DNA from: Punica granatum
Taxonomy: Eukaryota; Streptophyta; Magnoliopsida; Myrtales; Lythraceae
Assembly (NCBI RefSeq): GCF_007655135.1
Contig: NC_045130.1
Location: 38,250,605 to 38,314,604 of the forward strand
Reading direction: 5' to 3'
Length of the DNA stretch: 64,000 bases
In this document: positions 37,301-47,515 of the stretch, in pieces
How the letters are laid out: each line of letters starts with the position of its first letter
How positions within the stretch are numbered: position 1 is the first letter of the stretch
Program-made: the position numbers and the translations under genes
Notes under the pieces: model-generated
The model's database searches: none
Told to the model about the DNA's origin: nothing
The model's input: the letters and a program-made list of their open reading frames with translations, nothing else

Positions 37301-38808
37301 TTTAGATTTACCTTTAAATGCATATCTGCAGATCTTAATGCATAAATCGGCAAATGCAGCATGTACTGATAAAATTTTGATATTCTAATTTGATTGGAGA
37401 CCATTTCATTTAATACGCTATTCAGAAGTCTTATCTCAACTTACACAGATGTCTAGATGCCTTGAGACACCCATTTCTGTGTGGACCAAGATGGCGAGTG
37501 GTCCCGTCAATGGATATCATCAGATGGGGTCTTGGCTCAACTGCTGTACGAATTACGGAGGAGTACATTTACGGCAACACACAGGTGAGGGGAAGCAAAT
37601 CATTTTAAACAAACTCGTCTGTTGCGTATTTGCTATAACAATTATGTTGACATGATTATGGTGTGCCCAAAGTAAACCTGTTTCAATACTTTGTAGTCAA
37701 TGTTCTTCTTAGTTAGAAGAATTATCCGTCTCTCTCACCGAGGCATGTGCAAGAAGCGAAGTCTTGCTTTTCCCAACTTCCAACCAGAAAAGTTCCCTGT
37801 TTCACCATCAAAAGTTCGTTTAGCCTTTATTTACTTGCTTGAAGCATTTCTGTAAATGGAAAAAGAGCAGAGATTGTAACAATGCACATTTAACCTGGAA
37901 AGCTTCTCAATACCAGTCCTCGTTCTTTATGTTTACAAAGTTCATTCTTTTCTGGCATGAACATTTCAGTCAGAAGTCATAATTGCTTATGTTCTTTTCT
38001 CATCTTCAGCGTAGTCGGCTTGCCCACTTCATCGGATTAATGGAGATGCTGAATCCCCATTCAAAACCTAAGGTAAATCTCTCTCCCCCTCTTTGCCTTT
38101 CATCTTGCTCTGTTTCTCATCATGCTCTTGACTCTCTCATTTCGCTCGCAGAATTGGCTCGAGTTGCTTCCTGGAAAATGGCGTCTCTTGTATTGCACCG
38201 GAAGGCACATAGGTCTCACCCTTCGCTCGCCTCCTGCACGAGCCCTCATTGGGAACGTACACCTCACCATTTCAAGAGCAACTGACTCAACAACCCCTAC
38301 TTTCAGATTTACCTCCGACATCAGCTTCACAGTCATGGTGGGTCCCCAATGGCCTCACAACAAGGACGGGACTCTGGGTAAGTTGCAGGTGAACTCTTTG
38401 TTCCATCTGTCTGCCGGAAGACAGATCTACATCAAGGAGGAGACAACCTCGGGGAAGTTCTCGCTGGGTCAATCAATCGACCGTGACGCTCTACTCAGGA
38501 AAATTTCCACAGGAAAATGGGGCAAGGCCATTCCTTATAAAGAGCTTCCCTCGAGTCTCCCAGTGGTTAAGTTCGTGTCAGATGATGACATTGAGGTGAC
38601 CCTTAATCTAGACGAGCCACTAAGTCGGGATGTGAAGATGGCAGGCAACATAGTCCAGGAAGTTCGAATGCAAGTCCCACCTGAAATGTTCGACCTGTCA
38701 AAGCTTGTGTGCGGGACCTATGTGGACTCGAGACTGCTCGTGCTCCGAGGAGTGAGTGGATCCGCCCTCTTCTTCACGAGGTCTTGCAGTGATGAGGGTT
38801 CTAGATAG
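34310..38808 (+). CDS. PAP14: Plastid-lipid-associated protein 14: pseudokinase-fibrillin fusion
   Basis: Exons are 34310-34636, 34727-34770, 34860-34938, 35048-35164, 35377-35559, 35697-35783, 36456-36562, 36653-36740, 36924-37004, 37102-37178, 37449-37584, 38010-38072 and 38152-38808, giving 681 residues, close to the Arabidopsis protein. Residues 1 to ~60 (MALCGAGLSW..., Ser/Arg-rich, few acidic) look like a chloroplast transit peptide. A protein-kinase-like domain spans about 110-450. Its catalytic loop reads HSHGLAHTELRLENL, so the HRD aspartate is glutamate, and the DFG site reads VGILGNAADF; it looks catalytically dead. The C-terminal PAP/fibrillin domain (about 460-675: ELLPGKWRLLYCTGRHIGLT, GTYVDSRLLVLRG, ALFFTRS) is complete. 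Fibrillins bind lipids in plastoglobules and thylakoids. The Arabidopsis counterpart is AT5G53450 (ORG1, OBP3-responsive gene 1). The start was chosen because MALCG matches the family. Confidence 0.96.
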
Positions 38809-39194
38809 TAACCACTGTCCATAGAATGATCGAGTATTTTATGCATATACAAAGCGTTTCTAGGTTTGTGACAGTTGATGATTGTTTATTCTTTGTCTTA
38901 ACGCATTTATCATACCATACGTATCATATCATTAACTCGTTTTAAAGTTAAAGAGAGATTTTCAGGTTGAATGGAATTTTGCAAAAGTAACACCTGAAAA
39001 TCTCAAATTACCAAATACAATAACTCTCTCCCCTAAAACGACAGCTGTTACATAATCCATCTATCAACTACTGAACACTTTCAACTCGGGGCTACCAAAA
39101 CAAAAAGCATAAGCAGATGAGTTCGGAATGAATTTTAATCTCATAGTCAACAAGCGAATACAACAAAAGCCGAGAAAGTGTAGAAGAGCACTCC
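38809..39194. other. Convergent 3' region between PAP14 and SF3A3
   Basis: Short spacer holding both 3' UTRs. No gene. This is also where the colinearity with Arabidopsis chromosome 5 stops. Confidence 0.7.
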
Positions 39195-42100
39195 TCAGAT
39201 GAGCCCTTGGCGCTGCAGATCCGTGTAGGTCTTCTTGTTATAGATGTTCCCTTCCCTGTCTTCATACTCCTCTTCAAGATCGGGGCGCCACTTATTCAAG
39301 CCTTGCCTCTCTTGGATCCTCTCCCACAGCTCTTGCGCCTCCTACACATATCAACAACATACAAATTCGATAGCATCCGTAATGGTTTAAACAAACATAT
39401 GCAATATTTCACAATACAGACGAATATTGCCACTTTCACAGGAAGAGAGCGAAAGCCACACCTTGATTGACGTGATCTCGTTGAAGTTTTTGGTATTTGG
39501 AATGCCAAGGCAGCGCATCCCATGCTGATGGCGCCATTCCTTGAAGTGCCGCTCAAAGGCTCTCCGTCCCCAATAACTGTGGTTCCCACATATCTCACAC
39601 TTGAATTCCTGAATATATTGGCATGTGCTTAGAAGATCATCTAATCCAGATTCTAAACAGTATATGCAGACCGACTAATTTTTAAGGTTTTTCAACAGAG
39701 TGAAGTTCTAGACCTACCTGTCCAAGACCGTGGAGCTTGTACAGCCAGTAAGGTATGGGCTTCCCATCCCAGCCCATCGGCAATTTAAGAGGGTTATAGA
39801 TCTGTTGCTCTTCATCATCGCTTTCACTTTCAGCCTGTGTATCTTCCTGCAAGATTATCCCAAGTTTCAGATATTGATTAATTTCTCGAACTTTCCCCAT
39901 TCTAGTAATATATGCTTTATCATGGTTTATATAACTCCATGGACAAATGATATGTCAAGAAACACTCTTCGGTTAGTCAGGTTGGAAACATGTGACATAC
40001 CTCTTCACGCTCTGCTTCCATTTCTTCATATGTCAAAGCTTGCCTTTTCTCGACATTCTCTTTTGTTCTTACTATCGTCTGAAGTATCAGCAAGCAGCAG
40101 ATGTTAACATACAATATCCGTACAAGATAGCAGCACTTTAAAATAAAATAATATACTTACGAAAAAAATAAAATATTAATATGGGACGAAGTCGAACCTC
40201 CTCAAGCAGGCTGCAGAGCTTCTTAATTTTTGCTTCCATCAAAGCAATTTCTTTTGAACTGTCCATCTGCTCTGGAGCAACTGCAGTACCGTTCTGTTCC
40301 AAACTACGTGAACCTTTTGCAAAATGCTTCTTGTCCAGCATCTCAAGAGGCGTATGCTGCATTATGGGGGAGATGGGAACAATCAGGCTAGTTAAGCACA
40401 TAGATCAAATGGATCCAACTATTAAAGAGGATTATAGTTAGGACACTTGCATAATAATCGACAAGAATGGACCAAGCCATTTTATAGTCCAGAAGGAATA
40501 ACATCGAATTCTTAGGAAGGGTTATTGCCGGAGAAGCTGTGTTGTTTTCACATATGTTCATTAAGAGGGTAAAAATACTCGATGCCCATAGATCATGTGT
40601 GGACTTCTGTCTGTTTTAGCGGCAAGGACTGATTTTCTTATGATTAATTCCAAATATTATCAGAGAGAAATGAGAGATTATCGAGGGAAGCTAAGTAAAT
40701 AGAGTTCCCACCTATAGGCTGGGATCCCAAGTAAAGGTAGCATATCCTAAGACAGGGATCTTATTGGAAAAGTCGGGCATATCTATCATATGATAAGCAC
40801 AATCTCACCTTTGTGAGGAAGAGCCTCTCAGCACGTTGCTGAACAGTGCCTCCTGATTTTAATCCTAAAGCACCCAAAGCCTGCAAAAAAGCAACATTAC
40901 CATCAGATGACTAAGATATTATGTTTATAAGAATGTGGAGCAAGAAACAAAACTGGCAATTGCCAGCCCTAATCAAAAGGCAAATTCTTTGTAATAGTCT
41001 ACGTAAAATTAAGTGCAAGATGAAGGCAGTTGAACATTCACATAATTCTTTTCATTTCCAGACCCACATACACAACTCAACCAACAGAAGAAATCCGATG
41101 GTTTAAGACGCCATCTAGTTCATATAGCAAGTGGGACGATAGAGACCCCTATGCCTGGGTTCAATACTTGCCTTCATCCAAATGGGGTAAATGACTCGCC
41201 TTCACCCCAGGCTTAGGGTTACCTACCAAAAGAAAAATAAACAAATAAATAGATATACAGATTTGACAGTACATATACATCCTATTTCTAGACCTTTAAA
41301 GCAGTTCCCATTTGCCAACCACAAGTATGACATGATGGAGTTCGTGCGAATTCCAGTTTCCAGTCGGTACCTCCAAATTTGAAAAATGTGATAATTTTCA
41401 GGAGATAATTAATAGCAAATTGAAACTACACACTCTTTTCTAGTCATAGCATACCAGACTTGTAGGTAACAACTGTTCCAAATCTATAGTATTTAAATTG
41501 AAGGGGATATTTCATGCAGTCAAAGTCAAGATTTCACCTCTGAGCAGTTCAAACACACAAAAGTTAATATATGTAGATCATGATGAAGACAATAGAAGGT
41601 AACCTCAAGGAAAATTTTGCTCGACAATATAATAAATTTGGTAAAGGATACAGGTAAAAAATTTACTATGTCCTACCTCTTTTAGCTTCTCCGGACCAAC
41701 TTCCATCAGTTCTTCAACTGTGCTATAATAATCAAGATCAATCACAGTATGTTGCAGTGGAACAAGTCCATTTTCTTGACCCCCATTCTCCCATCCTTCT
41801 ACTTTGTTACTGGCCCATTTCTCTTCAAAATCACTTTGAACCTGGCATGGGTACCAATATACCAATCAACAAAGAAACAAGAGAAGTAAAAGCACAAGCA
41901 AAGAGATGTTGAGAGAGAAATACAAGCAACCACCAAGAAGCAATTAACAAGTCATATAGATCTAAAAGTGATTTCTTAATACAATTTCCGCTAACAAAAT
42001 CATCTAACTGCTGATTTACTATCCCAAGTGGCACATTATTTGGATGTAAAGCAGTATAGTGAATAATTTAAATCCATGAATGGAAGCTACATTGAAGGCT

Positions 42101-43526
42101 CCACGCATTGACACTAGAGAAGAAATACCTTTGAAAAAATTCTGTCCAAATCTTGCAGAGGCTCTGTCCGCTCAAAAAAGTACACAAGGTACTCCAGAAG
42201 CTTCTCCAAATACTCCCTATATTGCCTGCATCAAGCCATGAGAAGCTTTTAAGCATCTTGCTTACATAACTCACGGATAAGTATTCAAATGTCCAAATAA
42301 TACAGAATTCAGGCCCTTTGAAAATAGATATGCAGCACTTACCTTGACAACTTCAATCTCCTTGAGATCTTCTCTAGTCGCGCAAAAGTATCAAGATAAG
42401 CAGTATATTCGATGGGCTCTCCAAATTTGGAGTTGACGTACTGATGGTATAATTCATGCATATCAAGGTACCGGCCCATTGCTTCCTGAATAAAGAAATC
42501 AATGTCAATCAGCAACAAGAGAGATTCGTACGAAGGTGAATTAGCTGTCTAAAAGAGTTTAAAGAGACATACACAGCTAAAACTACAGCTTCTCAAAATC
42601 AAAGACCAGTTGGCTGAAGTTATGCACTACAACCCCACCCCCCCAACCCCCAACAAAAATAAAAACATAGCGATAAAGAGTATTTACGCATCAGGAAAAA
42701 AAATATTAGCATAAAGATGGAATACATAATACATAACTTAAATGTATATAAGACCCTCACCCAGTATGAGTCAGCTGCATCAGTGAGCAGCTAAAAGCTC
42801 AGAGGTTTGAACCGAAGAAAATGAAAAAACTAATCATAGAACGGCTTTTCTAAGCTAAAACGCATCAACCTAGAATTACTAGACCCACCTCTCCGCTGAA
42901 CTCAATTTGAGGTTCCTCTTTAAGAAGTTCCTCAAACTCCTCATTGGTATCCACAACACGAGCAGCCGGATGCTTTCTGTGATACTCACGAATCTGCAAT
43001 TGCAAAATTAAACCCTCATCAACAGTTGCAATACTCTTCAAGGAGCTTTCACAAATATGAGAAACAGTGACTTAATTATGCTGAAAGGATGTAAAGGTAA
43101 GAAATGATTCCAAAGCATTCAACTCTTCGGAAATTATTGCGGCAACTCTTCAAAGCATTACCTCCTTCAGCCTGTCGTAGAAAGCACTGAAAACATTCGT
43201 TCCAGTTGCAGTCTGTCCGCCGAGAGCTGCAATCTCATCCTTTCTCGCACCGTCCTTATCGTCATATACCTCAATCTACAAAGAGCACATAATCGCCATT
43301 ACAGCTCAGTAGGAAAGCACAAACCGAGCTAGAAAGAAAGAGGGGAGCTTACGAGCTTTTCAGTGGTGGCGGTGATGGTGTCAATCATGTGGCGGACGCG
43401 GTGGCTCTGGAAGAGCCGGTCCTTGTTGGTGGCAGGCTCGTTCTGGAGGTCCTTCACGATGAGACGCTCGAACCGCTCCACCTCCTCGTGAGACGCGCGC
43501 GTCACCTCCAGCAGAGTCGACGACAT
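39195..43526 (-). CDS. SF3A3: Splicing factor 3A subunit 3 (SF3a60), U2 snRNP component
   Basis: Twelve exons on the minus strand: 43526-43353, 43275-43162, 42993-42889, 42485-42343, 42225-42129, 41841-41677, 40880-40809, 40356-40198, 40078-40001, 39846-39718, 39608-39462 and 39341-39195, giving 509 residues; Arabidopsis SF3a60 (ATROPOS) is of about this size. The N-terminus ([20 protein letters not shown]) and helical region ([16 protein letters not shown]) are family-typical. A SAP-like motif lies near [20 protein letters not shown]. An acidic linker ([17 protein letters not shown]) precedes the C-terminal C2H2 matrin/U1-type zinc finger at about 413-445 ([30 protein letters not shown]). 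In the nucleus SF3a joins SF3b to form mature U2 snRNP and contacts pre-mRNA near the branch site. Exon 8 ends in a weak donor (GAG|GTTCGA) with a stronger frame-breaking one 37 bases further on. A telo-box lies 109 bases upstream of the ATG. Confidence 0.98.
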
Positions 43527-44057
43527 CCTTCTCTCTCTTCTCTCTGCTAAGTAAGCTCAGCTGACCGCGCCGGAGCCTATCTCAGCCGATTAACACTGCT
43601 CCCCGGCGATGTCGATAGATATGTATCTGCTGATTAGGGTTTCCTCTCCTCTCCGGTGACCGATCGTATAAAAGAAGACAAGGCCTCTGATCGTTGGGCC
43701 AATCGCGTCACGGCACGTGTGAAGTTATAAATGTGTGTGTGTGTACGCGGGCGCGCATACATATAATATACACACTAAAAGGCGCGAAGTTATTAACGGA
43801 CCGTCCATAGAGGCCCACAAACTTTGGCTTTCATGGGCCTTATCATAGGCCCACTGAGATTATGAACTGACGCGGCCCAATCGAGGCAAGTTTCGTCTCG
43901 TTGAACTACACAGGCGAAACGTTTCGACCCATTCTTCTACTCCCTCAGGCGCCTCTCTCTACTCTTCTCGGAACTCCGAACCATTCCGATCTCTGATTTT
44001 CCGACCGGCAGAGACGTCGGAGGAGCTGATCGACGGGAGTTTCCGAGCTCTGCGGCA
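43527..44057. promoter_or_regulatory. Short divergent promoter between SF3A3 and SFT2
   Basis: Only 531 bp separate the start codons. A telo-box reads on the SF3A3 strand at 43642-43635 (AAACCCTA). TATAAAAG occurs at 43667-43674 in plus orientation. A (GT)n/(CG)-rich patch lies at about 43,732-43,755. The compact divergent layout suggests a bidirectional promoter; this is inference from spacing. Confidence 0.6.
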
Positions 44058-46153
44058 ATGTGGAATCTGAGCCGCCAGCCTCTGTTCGGAGGAGGAGAAG
44101 AGGAAGGGGAGGGACAGGGGAGCCTCCTCGAAGGTGGCTCCGACGAGTTCTGTTCCCTTTCACCTATGCAGGTAGCTCTCGTATGAGTTCAATCTTCGAT
44201 TCACATTTCTCGGAAGTTAGTGATGCTTCGCTGATGGTTGTGTGGATTGGTTTGTCTTCGTGTTTGAGCAGAGAATTTATGCATTCGCCGCGTTCTTGCT
44301 CACCGGCTTAGTCTGCATGTTCCTGGTAAGACCAAGTCTTGAACAGTTGAACTTTGATCCTCATATCCTTTTTTTTTTCTCCATTTCGAGGTGTTAATAG
44401 TTATCTATCATTGCCTTCTCTGAGAAACTGGAAGGGATCATCATGAAGAAGCAGAAACTTGTATACATATATTTAGCTAATAGAAGATGCTTAAGTTGTA
44501 CGATTACTTCCATATATATTTGATGACTAAGTTGTCTTTGCTCCGGATTTAGAAAGTCCTAGGTGAAAATGTGAGCATAAACCGGTACATGGGCCGTGTA
44601 GATTAGATTTGGCTCGTGCCTTTAAGTAGCTAGGCTGTATTGTTTCCGAAAGATTGCAGTCGGTTGCTGCATCAAGATTTCAGCCTTTTAAAGAGTGCGC
44701 ATTTTTGCTGATTAGTCTGCCATCTGTTCTTCTACCGAGCAATCTATTGATAAACTATGCGTTTGAACTAGGATAAAGTTAGGCTGAAAATATTTCCAAC
44801 TTTCTCATATGATTGAGTAAATTCGGAATCTATGATTGTCCATTACGTGAAAGATTTCTTATCCTGATAAGTACGCTGTATTTTCATTTCGGAGTCTGCT
44901 AGCCACTAGCCAGTTATTTATTCTTTGTGGCATGTTTGCTTACGGAAGGTAAACGGCGGAACTCCAAGGCGCTTGAACTGAGATGGAGTTCCACAAGTCG
45001 CCTTAATAAAAGGCTTCAGTGTGATTCTTGTACTATATTGCCTTATTATTAATCAGTTTTGACATCTCACATTAAATTAGTGTAGCTCAATCAATTTACA
45101 TGCATATGTTTAATTCGAGAACTTATGTAGTTTCTGCCCACACCTATTTTGGAATGTCAAGGTATTACCTGCTGATATTACTACTTCTGGTGTGCGATCA
45201 TAATACTTCTCTGTTACCATTGCTGCAGCGATTATTCGAGTTTCTTTTTTTCCCTTTCTGAAGATAGATTGGCGTGTGAAATGAATGATGATTAGTTGCT
45301 TAATGATGTCGTATGGTCTTGAGCTGAAATTTTCCCTGTAGTTTTAAAAGATGTGTACAACACATATTCTTGAAACTTGATAACCTTACAACCTTTCTAA
45401 CCTCCGTTTTTCTGCAGTCATTGATTGTTTTTGTCAAGCCCATCAAATTTGCGGTACTCTTCACCTTTGGCAACCTTTTGGCTGTTGGAAGGTAAGTCAG
45501 CTGGAATTGTGTAATATAAGGATATAGAACAATTCAACAAGTTCAGGTTCCTGTGCTGTCTCTTGACTTCGCCATTCTATTCTTGGTTGACATTAAAACT
45601 CGTAATTCTTCGTGTATTTCCAAGCAGTGCTCTGCAACAGTAAGATTAGCTTTAAGATTCTAAATCTACATCTTTGCTCGGCAGCACAGCCTTTCTCATT
45701 GGAGCTGTAGAACAGCTGAGAATGATGTTCGAGCGAACTCGCATCTTTGCCACTGCGATTTACCTCGGATGCGTTGTTCTAGCTCTCATTTGCGCTCTGG
45801 TGGTAAGCATATAAGAGATGATCTTCTCAGCTAAACTCTATTTGAAATGCGGGGGTGACCTTCATAATTCTTTGTCTTGCAGATTCATAGTAAGATTTTG
45901 ACCATACTGGCTATCATTTGTGAGATCTGTGCCCTTATCTGGTAAGTTGCCTGTCTGATTCATTTACCTCATTGGAACTCGTACTCCCTCAACATCGCAT
46001 TCGGGATTCTGTTAAATCATGATATTCTTCTCCTGAGTTGACCATTTGCGCTATTTGGTTTCCCATTATTTCAGGTACAGTCTCAGCTATATCCCCTTCG
46101 CACGGAGGATGGTTTCTAATCTCATGGTCCGTTTCTGTGACACTGAGCTTTAA
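44058..46153 (+). CDS. Got1/SFT2-like vesicle transport protein
   Basis: Exons are 44058-44171, 44272-44325, 45418-45491, 45685-45802, 45893-45951 and 46075-46153; all junctions are GT-AG, giving 165 residues, normal for the family. The N-terminus (MWNLSRQPLFGGGEEEGEG) is cytosolic, glycine- and glutamate-rich. Four membrane segments follow: YAFAAFLLTGLVCMFLSLIV, FAVLFTFGNLLAVGSTAFLI, FATAIYLGCVVLALICALVI and ILTILAIICEICALIWYSLS. The conserved loop VEQLRMMFERTR lies between the second and third, and the C-terminus ends SYIPFARRMV...CDTEL. Yeast Sft2 and Got1 are Golgi tetraspanning proteins that act in fusion of endosome- or ER-derived vesicles with the Golgi; a similar place in the plant Golgi is inferred. 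Intron 2 is about 1.1 kb. The start is the first ATG after a pyrimidine-rich leader. Confidence 0.95.
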
Positions 46154-46256
46154 GGAGTACCCAAACAGATCGCCGGAAAGAACTCTGAAGCTTCCACGAT
46201 TTTCTTTTTCCCCATTCTTTCCTGCCCAAAGTTGGCAAAGAAGCGCCTCCTCGGCC

Positions 46257-46320
46257 GGCATTGGTTTTGCTTTTTTGAGTGCGATTAATTATTATTAATT
46301 TTTGTTATTAATTCATTTGG
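46257..46320 (+). repeat. Dispersed ~70-bp repeat, copy 1
   Basis: The phrases gcatt-gttttgc-ttttttga-tgcgattaattatta and ttat-attcatttgg occur here and, in the same orientation and order, at 50,392-50,462, with a few substitutions and a T-run length difference. The element type is unknown. Confidence 0.7.
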
Positions 46321-47191
46321 GTCCATCAAAAATGGACATGCCACCACCAATTTGGTTCGTACCGAGGGCCAATCACATTCCGGCGAATCACTGTTGATTG
46401 AATCCCACTTGTTGAGTTTTAAGTTTATTAGGTAGCGCTTCACATAATCCATTGAATCTCGACATCAGTTTTGGTTTTCTTTAGAGACTATGGTATTGGT
46501 GCCCACTGGAAAAGGCAACCGTGGTAAATTGGTAATGCTATTATGCAATTTTAATTTAAAAAAAGAAAAACAATAAGAGCAACAAAAAGTGCAAACATTA
46601 TCTTCGATGACTAAGTTGTCTATGGGTCATACGATCGTCTTCTCGAGAAAAAAAAAAAAGCACTATTTAGGAGTTTCTCCCTGTGCTTCTTTTGATTCAA
46701 TTCAAAGCTGGGAATGTAATGTAACGGTGGTTTTTCTCATGAGATGCTTTTCTCCTTGGATTTGTCAAAGCCATAAAACTGTCCAGTGGGCCTACATCGT
46801 TTTTCAGTTGAGAAAGGGCCCGAGATGAAATTTTTGCTCTTCGTCAAGCCTATTCGACTTCATCTAGAGAAGCGTGGCCGGGGGAAGATCCCAATATAAG
46901 TAGTGTTCGGGACGATTCCTTGCACAGTACAGTCCAGTACGTCGAAGTCTCGGTTTCTCCCTCTATCAGGCCGCACCAAGCCGTCCTGAACCGAACAATT
47001 CCTCCCAATTCCTATCGCTCGATAAGTCGGAGGGCTTATATATTTGATTGAAAGGGAGAGAAAGAGATCTTGTCACAACTCACAAGCATAAAGCAAGTGG
47101 TATCATTGGAGAGACAAGTACATGACACCAACAATCCCATTGTATGTGATGGTTATAGACAGCTAACCTCAAAGCCCCTCAGCTTCTCATC

Positions 47192-47515
47192 TCACCTGCC
47201 CCCTCCTCCCAACATCTTAACTACCAAAACTTGCTTCCCAAGTCTTTGACTGATCTTCACGCTGTCACTTTTGACACTTCCAATCGAATCACTTTGGCCA
47301 GCTGGGGAAAAGCTGGTCTCTGTCTTCATCTCCTCGGAATCTCTACACGGAGCACGGAGTTTCCGGAAAATTCTATTCCAGAGCTGTGATAATGATGGGA
47401 TCACTTGCTTGATATCGATGGTGTGGTATACGAACGTCGCTTTGGTATAGGTGGGACGGAATCTTGGTGATGGGGCGTGGTGAGTATACCCTCCATTCTT
47501 GATAGATTCTTTCTC
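47192..47515 (-). other. Unassigned open reading frame, possible exon
   Basis: On the minus strand a frame stays open for about 105 codons in an otherwise stop-rich region. Its translation looks natural (APSPRFRPTYTKATFVYH, then SLSQLWNRIFRKLRAPCRD and SDSVKISQRLGKQ). It lacks an upstream in-frame ATG in good context, so it may be an internal exon, a decayed gene fragment or chance. A consensus-like donor (GGGGGCAG|GTGAGATG) overlaps its stop at 47,192-47,194. A separate ATG in another frame near 47,492 gives only about 31 codons. I do not recognise the product. Confidence 0.3.
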
